From assembly GCF_011075055.1 (NCBI RefSeq), contig NC_058147.1, positions 5,270,001 to 5,334,000 on the forward strand: a DNA stretch of 64,000 bases, in the 5' to 3' direction. This document shows, piece by piece, positions 54,809-64,000 of this stretch; positions within the stretch are counted from its first letter, which is position 1, and each line of letters begins with the position of its first letter. The notes beneath the pieces were generated by a model that had not been told where the DNA came from, ran no database searches, and saw only the letters and a list, made by a program, of their open reading frames with translations. The position numbers and the translations under genes are program-made. This DNA is from Mangifera indica (taxonomy: Eukaryota > Streptophyta > Magnoliopsida > Sapindales > Anacardiaceae).

Positions 54809-55840
54809 AGCTAAGGCCAATAATGCGGCTGGGGGTTTTTCTTGAAAGTGCATCACGTGAAAACCTAGTAGCAGGCAGGCTACGAGCCGGTTGCTTTTGC
54901 TAAACGGTAAGCAATGATGATCTGGGCCAATGAGAGTTCAAATTTTAAATTTAGAGCAATCATACTGATGTGGTTATTCTAGAATTAATGACACGTGACG
55001 GAACGCTTTTTTTAATGGGCCTTTTCATGTTTTTGGAGGGAAAGCGAATTAAATAAAGCCAAACATACGGTGGTCCATCAGAGCATTCTAGTCGGGAATG
55101 AAAGGGACAGGTTACCACCATCAATCATTTATCAAATTTAAAACAATAGTTAGCCTTCCTCATAGGATTTCAATTAAGTGCATGGTCCAAATTTGCTCGA
55201 AATCTATTTTCCTCGTATAACTTGTTGAGTTGATCAAAATCGACAATCTCTTTTATACTAACATTATTATTAATGTTAGATTTAAACTGAATTGATTTAA
55301 ATTTTAAAATTGATTTAATTTAATTTAAATTTAAACTGAGTTAAAATTAAAATATTTGATTCGTTTTAAAATAGAATTAATTTTAAATTAAAAAATTTAA
55401 TTTGGTTTGACTCTCAAACTAGATAAATAACTCGATTCGATTAAAATTTGGTTTATATTTAATTCAAATTTTTTAAATAATTGCTAAATAAATTTGTTTT
55501 ATTAATGAGTTACGAATTCGAACCATAAATTTAAGTCATATATGCAAATAATAAATTTAAATTTTAAATTTGAACCAAACTCATATTGAATTTGAACAAA
55601 GTCATTTTTATTTAAATCACCTCTAATATTAGTTTGATAAATTTGAATTGAATTATTTTTTATTTGAAATAAACTCAAATCAATAAATATTCAGATTTGA
55701 TTTAATATACATCTATCCCTAATCATTACTTTCTTGAAAAAGAAATTTCAAAACATTCATCCTTCCTCAGGTGTAATTTTTGCACCTTTTGAATATACAC
55801 CATATCCCCCCAATATACCATCTTTAATGATGTGCCCTTA
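54809..55840. other. Upstream region of the protease gene and AT-rich repeat
   Basis: The promoter side is followed, from about 55250, by a low-complexity tract of alternating AATTTAAAT/TTGAATT words, which is common dispersed plant repeat texture. No gene is seen. Confidence 0.4.
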
Positions 55841-55849
55841 GTATGAATC

Positions 55850-56430
55850 CATGGGTCTTCTGTATGAATTTTTAGCTTTATCATTTATTATGTTTGTTTT
55901 AGATTGAGTTAAAGAAAAATTATCTCGGTTTTCATTAGAAGGTTTCTCTTCGTCAATTTCTTTAGACTTTTTAAAATATTGAGGTTGTTCTCAAAAGTTT
56001 ACCTCCTTCTCCATGAGTATCGAAATTAATGATTTCTCCTCTTATTTTGGACCACTTCTTTCATTCTTATCTGATACTATTAAAATATTCTTTTGTTCCT
56101 AAGTAAAAGTGTATGTATTATCACATCCCTTTTATATAACATGTACATTAGATTGTCATTGATGTCCAAGAACAACATAGCATGCATCCATCTCCAATAC
56201 ATCTAAAAGAACTTCAAATTTATAGGTTTCCCTAAAAATAGAGTTAGCATGCATCATATCATTATTCTCATACTTAGACATTTCTTAATCTTATCTATAC
56301 TATAAAGAGATGGGATGTTGTTCAAATTTTAGCTTTAAGTGTTCCATCACTCTATTAAATACTAAGTTTTTGCAACTATAGTTTTCAATTATTTGTACAC
56401 CTTACCATTAACCAAGTATTTACCCGCAAA
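55850..56430 (-). pseudogene. Ty3/gypsy-type retrotransposon Pol fragment
   Basis: The minus strand reads LDVLEMDACYVVLGH, stop, then NVHVI, stop, KGCDNTYTFT, the pattern found just after the protease domain of plant Ty3/gypsy polyproteins (DAC-x2-LLG-RPWQ ... H-x-G-x2-N-x-Y-x-F). Several stops and no flanking LTR: a dead fragment. Confidence 0.6.
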
Positions 56431-57272
56431 GGTTCTTTTATTTTGTGGTTCTAGTTGTGTAGGTGTGTTGGCAACTTTACAACTTTACTTAAAATAAGAT
56501 TTAACAATCTTACGAAATATAACTTAACACGTCTCATCATATCAAATTATCATGCTCCTCCTCATGCTTTCTATCCAACTACTCTCTCGTCTTCATTTTC
56601 AGATTTTCATACTTTTTGCATCTTATTCTCCAACATTCCTCTTACTTTGGATATTCTTTGATCTCCTTTTTTTTTTTTTTTTCTATACTTTAACTTTGTT
56701 ATAACTTCAGGTTTTTATACTTGGATTTAATTGTATTTTTGTAACAATTATTTAGAATAGTGGAGAAGTGAAATTTCATGAGAAAAAAATTAAATTATAC
56801 CCATTCACAATTCTTGTCTCTAAATGATATCACCTAATATAATTTCTCATGTTATTGAGTAAACAAATTTAATAGCAGATAACATGAGAAATGTAGAGAA
56901 GTCAGATTATCATGTTTGAAATTACAGCTTACAGGGGCTGGGCTCAGGGTTCATTGCCATCTTGGGCCTAGTAAAATAAAAAAGAAGTCCAGGACGTAGA
57001 CAACTATAAGTCCAGGACGTAGAGAGACTCCAATATGCTCTGCAAATTCACATAATAATTTGTAAGTTTAATCCAATGCAAAATCACACCTTGTTGTAAG
57101 CAAGACCATAAGGGTATATTTGATTTGGATAATATTTTATTATTAAAAATAAAAAATTATTTTAAAGACGGATTAATTAAAAGATTATCAATTATAAATT
57201 ATTTTTATATAATGATATATTAATTATATGTTCAATAATATATCAAAACATATGCCCATATAGCATTGTTAG
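56431..57272. other. Spacer
   Basis: Possibly the continuation of the gypsy relic to about 56650, then AT-rich sequence. A 15-base word (GTCCAGGACGTAGA) occurs twice at 56987-57020. Confidence 0.4.
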
Positions 57273-58208
57273 TAGGGATGGCAATGGGGAGGGGCGGGGA
57301 GGGGATATCAATCCCCGTCCCCGTCCCCGCCCCATCCCCGTTACGGGGATAAAAAAGAATTCTCGTCCCCTCCCCGCGAAGAAAAATCTCCTCCCCATTC
57401 CCTCCCCGTCTCCGCGGGGAAAAATCCCCTCCCCATCCCCGCCCCGTCCCCGCGGGGAAAAATCCCCTCCCCATACCCATAAATATAAATTTTAATTCCT
57501 TTATGTATTTTAATAAATAAAATAAATTATATTCACCCAAAATATCACTTGCTACAAGAACTACAAAATATTCATTATTATTTTAGTTTAAATACAAAGT
57601 TTTCATAAAATCTAACAATATGCAATAATTAATCTCTTCATTAATAGCTCTTTATGTATGTGATTTAAGGTAATTTTATAATAACATTAAATTTAACAAT
57701 TTTCATTCACTTTAATTGATTTTATTAAGTTTATAATTTTTTTTTTGTGTAAAACTTGGTGGATTAACTAACTAAGTTTTGAAGTTGAAATAAAATTAAT
57801 TTGGTGCATTTGCATTTTATGATAATGAGATTCTGGGGTTTTTTTAATATATTATATTAATAATTCAGAAATTAGTAAAAGCTGATAATTGATAATTCAA
57901 AAATTAGTAAAATTAAAGTTATAGTTTTAATAAATCATAATGTAAAAATTTCTAGAACTTAATAGTTTAGAAATTATTATATTAATATATTAGATTTAAG
58001 GGGTGGGAAGGGGTGGGGTGGGGAGGGGAGGGGATGGGTCGGGCCGGGGCGGGGACATATGTATCCCCGTCCCCGACCCGTCCCCGACTACGGGGATTTT
58101 TTTCATCCCTATCCCCGCCCCTTTCCCCGTTTTTATTGGGGAATCCCCTTTCAGTTAGGGTCGGGGAGGGTCGGAGCCCCTAAAATAGGGTCCAAATTGC
58201 CATCTCTA
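57273..58208. mobile_element. hAT-type non-autonomous element with perfect 8-bp target duplication
   Basis: The terminal inverted repeats are TAGGGATGGCAAT and TAGAGATGGCAAT (one mismatch in 13). It is flanked by identical ATTGTTAG at 57265-57272 and 58209-58216. An 8-bp duplication is diagnostic of hAT transposition. The 936-bp body is non-coding. Both ends carry dense G/C tracts (57286-57480 and 58000-58200) around an AT-rich centre; a minus-strand glycine/arginine-rich open frame here is a by-product of those tracts. Confidence 0.85.
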
Positions 58209-58216
58209 ATTGTTAG

Positions 58217-58780
58217 TACGTTATAACAGTTTTTTTTTTTTTTTATCTTTTTATTCAATTAATTTTTACCCTTGAGCGGTCGTAGCAGTTTCTGATTATT
58301 TCAGTATTGCGAGTTGTCATGAAAAGAGGTAAATTGGATTGCTTTGAATAATCAGATTTAGTCAGGTAGTTTAGTGAAACTGATTCATCCTTAAAAAACG
58401 AGACGAAAGGAGCAGAAGAGGATTAAGTTTCATAAACTTTTAAATTATCTAATATTTATTTATTTAAAAAAAATCCCATAATGCAGAATTGTTGATATAA
58501 GTTGGCACACCAGAAGAACTTTCTTTTTTTTGGGTAAGAAAGAACCGCCCATTTGAATCGAATTATTATATACGGCTGGAATTAACTATTTTAAACAGGT
58601 CAAATCTCAAGTTCATCATATTAGGTGAAAACCAATCACACTGAGTAAGATAAATTTCGAATTTAATAACTGATTTCACAATTATTAAATCAAATAAATC
58701 AAAAATTTAATTTTAATATATTACTAAAAGAAACTTAAACACATGCTTAAGCTCATTCCATTTAAGCCATCCTTTTGGGG
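58217..58780. other. Spacer between hAT-type and foldback elements
   Basis: AT-rich DNA without recognisable genes. Confidence 0.4.
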
Positions 58781-59649
58781 GGAAAGGACTATTTTCCACC
58801 TATGTTTTAGGTCTATCTCAAACTTATACCCATAGAAGGTGAAAAACCAGTTTTCCCACCCATGACCAAACTATCGTCCAATTTCTCAGTTAGAGACAGG
58901 GGCAAAATCGATATTTTATTGTTTAAAACTTTAAAGTTTCACCATTTATCCCCTCCAGGTTTTAAAAACTAACAACTCAACCCATCCTCAAAGTTTAAAA
59001 AGTTTAGATTTCACCCCTAGGGTTTGCTTCCTTCTCCGGCCATCACCGACGGCTGACGCATTCCACCGATCTCACATCTCCGACTACAAAGGACCACCCT
59101 TCGTCGCTCAGATCTGGACTACGAAGCGTCATCCAGATCTAGAAGAACAGACGAAAGACGACACTTCGTCGTCCTTCGTTGTCGCGTCAGGACGACTCGA
59201 CGAGCAACAAAGAGAGACCTCTTCGTCGCACGGTGGTGCGACGAAGAGATCTTCGTCTCTTCGTCGCACCAGAAGAAGGAGGAGGCCGGTGACGACGTCG
59301 GAAGATGAAATTGAAGAATGAGGATGAAACTGCTATTTTTGAAAGTTATGGGGGACAGCTGCATTTTGAAAAATATGAAAACCCTAGGTTTGGGGGTGAA
59401 AATGTTAGTTTTTAAAGTTTAAAAACTTTGGTTAAAGAGGAAATGTTAGTTTCTAAAACCTAAGAGGGGTGAAAAGTAATAAATTTTATAACTTTTTAAT
59501 ATAAACAATAAAATATCGATTTTACCCCCATCCTTAACTGAGAAATTGGACGGCAGTTTGGTCATGGGTGGGAAAACTGGTTTTTCACCTTCTATGGGTA
59601 TAAGTTTGAGATAGCCCTAAAACATGGGTGGGAAATAGTCCTTTTCCCT
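58781..59649. mobile_element. MULE-like element with about 250-bp TIRs and a central hairpin
   Basis: The inverted termini extend about 250 bases each, sharing for example CTCAAACTTATACCCATAG and GGTGAAAAACCAGTTTTCCC. It is flanked by CCTTTTGGGG at 58771-58780 and 59650-59659, compatible with a 9-10-bp target duplication of the Mutator type. The GC-rich centre has a perfect 13-bp hairpin (59219-59231 with 59236-59248, loop GGTG). No transposase is encoded. The ends resemble family A at 3.6, 4.7 and 12.0 kb. Confidence 0.85.
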
Positions 59650-59659
59650 CCTTTTGGGG

Positions 59660-61090
59660 GTGGCAGAAGAACTATTTTCTGCCCGCAAAATAACCAAAAG
59701 TATCGGCAAAACGTCTAAGATTAAAAAGTCCACCGAGAGATGACTGGAAAGACAATCAATCCCCACCTATAAATGGGTAATTTAAACAACAGAAAATTTA
59801 GTTATTGATATTAAGAGAGAGTAATTTTATACAGAAATAAACGGGGAATATTAAGACTGAAATCGAAGCCAAGCTAGAATCTTAACAGCATTAGCTAATG
59901 TCTATCTGTCTCTGTCTCTTTGTCTTTTTACTTGTCATCCTCGTATGATTTTCTTGTCTCAAAGCCCAAATCAAGATGTCAACTTTTTTTTCTCCATTGC
60001 AATCCAGTAAGTTCTTACCATTTTTTTTTCTTTTCTTTTATTATTTCGTATATGTGAATGTGATATATCTGTCATCTTCGTCTATTTTAGTGTTTCTTCT
60101 CAATCTGTTCATCATCTTCTCTCTTCTTCTGTCAATCATCTCCAGTTTAAAGAGTTGAAACACTTTGATTTATCGAATTGAAGTGTTCTAAGTTCTAACT
60201 ATTCATTGTTTGTCACAAGAAACCCTAATTCAAGGAATTCTTTACTCATTCATATATTCTTTTGTGGATGAAGAAAACTTGTGTTCAAATCTTGACTATA
60301 TTTTATTCAATTATTCGATCATATTTATTCCTTAGAATTATGTCATTCATCATTAGAATTCCACCATGTTTGATTCAAATTCCTGTACCGATATTATATA
60401 CCAAAAAAAAAAAAAATTAGGCTAGAAATTTTTATCTCATCATTCATCCATGATGAAATTGTTGGGTTCGTCTAGAGAATAAAGAAATAGAACCTATTTT
60501 TTTTATGTTGAGCTGGAGATCCCTGGCATCCACGTTTGCATGCAGAGATGTCTGCTTCAACCCCCGTTGCCAACCTTTTTGGACGCGCATATGCCTTCTT
60601 TTTGTTCTCTTCTTCTTCCCCAATAATTAATTTCTCATTTTCATTTTCAAGTAATTAATTTCCTTTCCTTTCCTTTCTTTCTTTTTAAATAATACCTACT
60701 ACATGTATGATCCATTAACGTTTTGCGTTCGAGACCCTTTTTGTGGACCTTGGATGAATAAAGTACAATGAATAGAGTCGAGCTTTACACATGGTCATTG
60801 TTGATTCTACAGCAAAACTAGCACAAAAATTACCTAATAGAAACGCCGCCCCCACAGCTTGCAGGCTGATTGCTGTATTGCAATTAGATTCAGGTAATCT
60901 ATGGTCTAATTTTTTTTGTATATTTGTGTATTACAGGTAAGTCGCTTACGAACGAGATTTCGAATATCTACAAGCCACATACATTCCCAATGTTGACGTC
61001 ACAGATATTAGCTGTCTCTGCCACAATTTTCTCTAGATAGCTAGATTGGTCAAAGACTTGGAAAACCCACAATTTGTTCTTTCGATCACG
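59660..61090. other. Upstream region of the FAF-like gene
   Basis: The promoter and leader of the plus-strand gene are expected here. Short C/T-rich tracts (about 59900-60130) may be leader sequence. I could not fix a TATA box or transcription start. No other gene is seen. Confidence 0.35.
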
Positions 61091-61876
61091 ATGCAGTCCC
61101 CAAAATCATCAGATATAGAACTTGGTCACCATCACAATTCTAGAGTTATGAGATCTAACCTGGTGTCACATCCACTATCACCATCGTTTTCTTCTCAGAT
61201 GGGTGATTACATTGGTACGGAGAGCTGCCTCGACTCGAAGAATTATAAACATTTGCTTACGGAGAATAGAGAAGACGAGAATAATGGAGCACGGGTTCAG
61301 AATTATGTTCGTGGTAAGAGAGACCAACGATGTTCAATGAAGCAGAAGAAGAAGAAAGAGTTTCCTCCACCAATATCACTGCTTGCACGTACAGAGAACC
61401 AAACTTCGCGTATGCCGTTTGTGTTGAAGAGATACTACACAAATGATGGCCGTTTGATCCTTCGGGAAGAAAGGTTGAGACATTATGAGTATTTCATCAA
61501 GGCCTACAGATCCAATGGTCATCTCACATTGCAGCTTGTTCATCTAGATGACGATGTCTTGGCCCCTCCCTTTTCCGATGAAAATGAAAATGAAGTCGAC
61601 GAACCATATTGCAATGCGGAAGAAGAACAAGTGGAAGAAGCGACTGATGATTTTGTCGAAAATGGTGAGAAGAAGATCGTACGTAAAAATACGGAAGAAG
61701 CGAGGGCAAAGTATGAATCTAAAATAGCCAAGTCGTCAGTTGAGAATGGGAGTGTTCCAAGAGCGATGGGTGAGAATGGCGGCGGCGGCAAGTGTTTGAA
61801 GTACAACAGCGTGGGAATAAACTCACCCTGTTTTCTAGGGATGCCAGTACAAGCAATCAAGCCGGTTCACACTTGA
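61091..61876 (+). CDS. FAF-like protein (FANTASTIC FOUR domain), single exon
   Basis: 261 aa from the first in-frame ATG at 61091; the frame is open a little further upstream but has no ATG there. The FAF domain covers about residues 90-152: EFPPPISLLAR, then VLKRYYTNDGRLILREE and LTLQLVHLDDD. A lysine-rich stretch precedes it and a long acidic E/D-rich region follows (about 163-200), as in this family. The RYY/GRLILREE form is that of Protein FAF-like (Arabidopsis At5g22090) rather than FAF1-4. FAF proteins are plant-specific; FAF1-4 influence shoot meristem size through the WUSCHEL pathway. The role of FAF-like proteins is less clear, so function here is inferred only from family. Confidence 0.92.
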   Translation: MQSPKSSDIELGHHHNSRVMRSNLVSHPLSPSFSSQMGDYIGTESCLDSKNYKHLLTENREDENNGARVQNYVRGKRDQRCSMKQKKKKEFPPPISLLARTENQTSRMPFVLKRYYTNDGRLILREERLRHYEYFIKAYRSNGHLTLQLVHLDDDVLAPPFSDENENEVDEPYCNAEEEQVEEATDDFVENGEKKIVRKNTEEARAKYESKIAKSSVENGSVPRAMGENGGGGKCLKYNSVGINSPCFLGMPVQAIKPVHT

Positions 61877-63440
61877 TTAGCTCTCAACAAAATATTTACA
61901 GTCATGCGGCGTTGTTTAGCGTCGAGTCTTCTCACCCTTCAGTCCTTTGTTCGTCACTTGAAAATCCTTATTATTTTTATCTTTTCATCTTTCTTGATGT
62001 AAGGGTTAATTGTTCTTTTGGGATTTTTTTGGGCATAGACCAGCCATGAAACCGAGTCTATTTGTATTTAATCTTTACTCTTATGCTCAAAATCCTTCCT
62101 TTTCATCATTAAAATTAGCTTGGGCGAAATATCAAAGAGTTGGCCATTTAAGGAAACAAAATATGACAAAACTAACAATTTTTTCAAATGAATTTGTTTT
62201 ATTTATTTAATTTTACCATGAATGTGAATTCATTGATCTCAAGAAAAGAGAAAAAACGTCAGATTTGTATTGAATATATTATAAGTTTTATATTGAAAGT
62301 AAGAAGAAGGTAAGTAGGAAAAAAATCACAAATTTCTTTGAAGGCATACTTGATCCACCTGCAAGAATTTATTATCTGCACATGGACACAAATTCAACAA
62401 TCTAGAGCTTATCCCTAGTCTTTAGACAGATGACAACAAATTCCTACAAGAAATCCATCCATTTTACAGTATCATACGTAGTGATGACATGACTTTGTAA
62501 CCCCAATACGACTCACAAAATGCTTAATTTCTGGTTTATGTTTTCATGTTATTTGGTTCACATGCCATTCTGGATGTCAAAACTGGTTTGAGCACGACTA
62601 TATATTGCAAGGTTGTGTTTGGTTAATGCTCTTAAAACACTACTACAATAATTTATTTTTTATTATTTATATTATTTTATTTAATTTATAAATAATAAAA
62701 ATTTTGATAATCTTCTATTATCAATTGTGATAGTAATATGACAAGTAATATATAAAAAATAATCTGATTATTATATTCATATTAGTATCAAAATATTATC
62801 AATATAATTTTGATTTTATTATAATTATATCTTTATTTATTAATTTTCAAGGCAAAAATAATATAATTTTAATTAATATAACGAGTAACATAAAAATATA
62901 TTTTTGAATAATTATATCTAAAGATATTTAAATAAAATAATATTATAGTATTATTTTAATAACTCAAATCAAACATAATAATTATTTATATTTACAAATT
63001 TTTACTTTATTTTTTTGTAATAAAAACATTATCAAACTAAACACACCTTAAGAGTAATTATATGTGCACAATATAAATTTGTGCATAAACGATGATATAT
63101 TATCATATAATTTAGTATTGTTCTATCTCTAATTCAAATCACCAAATCATATAGTGATATATTATCGTTTGTGTTCAAATTTACGATTATTGTTTATACA
63201 TATAGTTTTATTAATACATAGATGGTTAGTTTTTTATTTATAATATCAGAAGATTTCTTTTTAATTAATCCTAGTACTGTATCTGATTACATTAGATCTC
63301 TATGATAAGTTTAATTAATGGGAACGACTTGTATTTAGATCATAAACATAAGAAATATTGCTACATAATTACAAAAATTTAAAATCAAGAAGAAAATAAA
63401 CTCATAAAGATAAGAATATTGACATGTGATATTTATGGTG
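61877..63440. other. 3' side of the FAF-like gene and AT-rich spacer
   Basis: Likely 3'UTR to about 62120, then AT-rich DNA (62640-63250 especially). No gene or structured repeat is seen. Confidence 0.4.
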
Positions 63441-63570
63441 GCTGCACAAAGATATCTGTCCAAATGTATTGTCCTGATGGGAAAGGGAGCAACCTGTCAT
63501 CGAATCTGGGTGCCACAGTTACAAAGCCGAAACAAAACCAGAATTCAGATAATCTTTTGTACAAATATAT
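63436..63570 (-). other. Possible terminal exon of a minus-strand gene beyond the window
   Basis: A minus-strand open stretch reads RLSEFWFCFGFVTVAPRF and ends GQYIWTDIFVQPP before a TAA. It has protein-like composition in an otherwise AT-rich area and could be the last exon of a gene starting past 64000. I do not recognise it, and the upstream splice site is weak. Confidence 0.2.
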
Positions 63571-64000
63571 AAAAACAAAGTCTTCCCTTCCCTTGTTATA
63601 AAGTTGGAGAAACTGAAGAGGACATCAGTGCTGGGTCATTTTTACTACTCTTCCCTCGTGGTTCGATGGGGCATGGACTGCTTTTAGCAGAGAAATTAAG
63701 TAAGGGGTACATAAAAATATGTGTCTGTAATTTCTTGCACTTTGTATTGGTGATTTTCCTCATTTATGTAACAAAGCTGGATTTTGAAATGTTTGATTCC
63801 TCCCGTTCTCTTAAGAATCATGTTATTGAAGTATTCCTACGCTGTTTACTTAATTTGAGAGAATGTTTTACTGATAAAATGTTCTCCTTTTTGCGCATTG
63901 TTGTAGCTTGTTATTATGCCATCTCACAGGCTGAAACTAGATGATTTATGAACTTAATTTCATGAGCAGGGCTTCTTCAATCTTGTGTAGACCCATCCAA

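Noticed and set aside
57232..57540. Glycine/arginine-rich minus-strand open frame
   Set aside because: It is produced by the C-rich end of the hAT-type element, has no ATG of its own outside the repeat and no domain.
59119..59364. Minus-strand open frame inside the foldback element
   Set aside because: It lies in the GC-rich hairpin centre of the MULE-like element and has no conserved motif.
61540..61860. Minus-strand open frame opposite the FAF-like gene
   Set aside because: It is a shadow of the FAF-like coding sequence; serine- and proline-rich composition follows from the antisense of GAA/GAG-rich codons.

Overview
The window is nuclear DNA of a flowering plant, most likely a eudicot. 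Genes are split by many short GT-AG introns, gaps are AT-rich, the proteins are plant families, and TIR elements and decayed retrotransposons fill the space between genes. I cannot name the species. I rebuilt eight protein-coding genes exon by exon; in the seven spliced models the reading frame is preserved across every junction.

Layout: (1) 0-22 kb is a sulfate-transporter cluster. Two tandem group-1 (high-affinity, SULTR1-type) genes lie on the minus strand, the first cut by the window edge. A group-2 (low-affinity, SULTR2-type) gene lies about 9.6 kb away on the plus strand, head to head with them, and carries a likely miR395 site just before its start codon. (2) 24-29.4 kb (minus) holds a 16-exon gene for an unrecognised 634-aa Q/P/S/N-rich protein with an acidic N-terminus and an AT-hook-like C-terminus. 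(3) 29.4-38.4 kb is a repeat zone: a diverged copy of that gene's promoter, a probable solo LTR, long-TIR elements and a MULE-like transposase relic. (4) 38.5-41.3 kb (minus) is a MIKC*-type MADS-box gene of the AGL66/AGL104 clade. (5) 41.5-46.9 kb is mostly empty, with a LINE relic. (6) 46.9-47.5 kb (minus) is a heavy-metal-associated isoprenylated protein (HIPP). (7) 50.7-54.7 kb (minus) is a GPI-anchored-type aspartic protease-like gene with an altered first catalytic motif. (8) 55.8-59.7 kb holds a Ty3/gypsy relic, a hAT-type element with a perfect 8-bp target duplication, and a MULE-like foldback element. (9) 61.1-61.9 kb (plus) is a FAF-like (FANTASTIC FOUR domain) gene.

SULTR1, SULTR2 and AGL66/104 lying together matches an arrangement known in Arabidopsis (At1g77980 AGL66, At1g77990 SULTR2;2, At1g78000 SULTR1;2; and At1g22130 AGL104 near At1g22150 SULTR1;3), so this is an old gene neighbourhood. 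SULTR1 proteins take up sulfate at the root surface and SULTR2 proteins move it in vascular tissue. The most novel items are the unrecognised 16-exon gene sitting inside this old block and the diverged promoter copy that lacks its TATA box.
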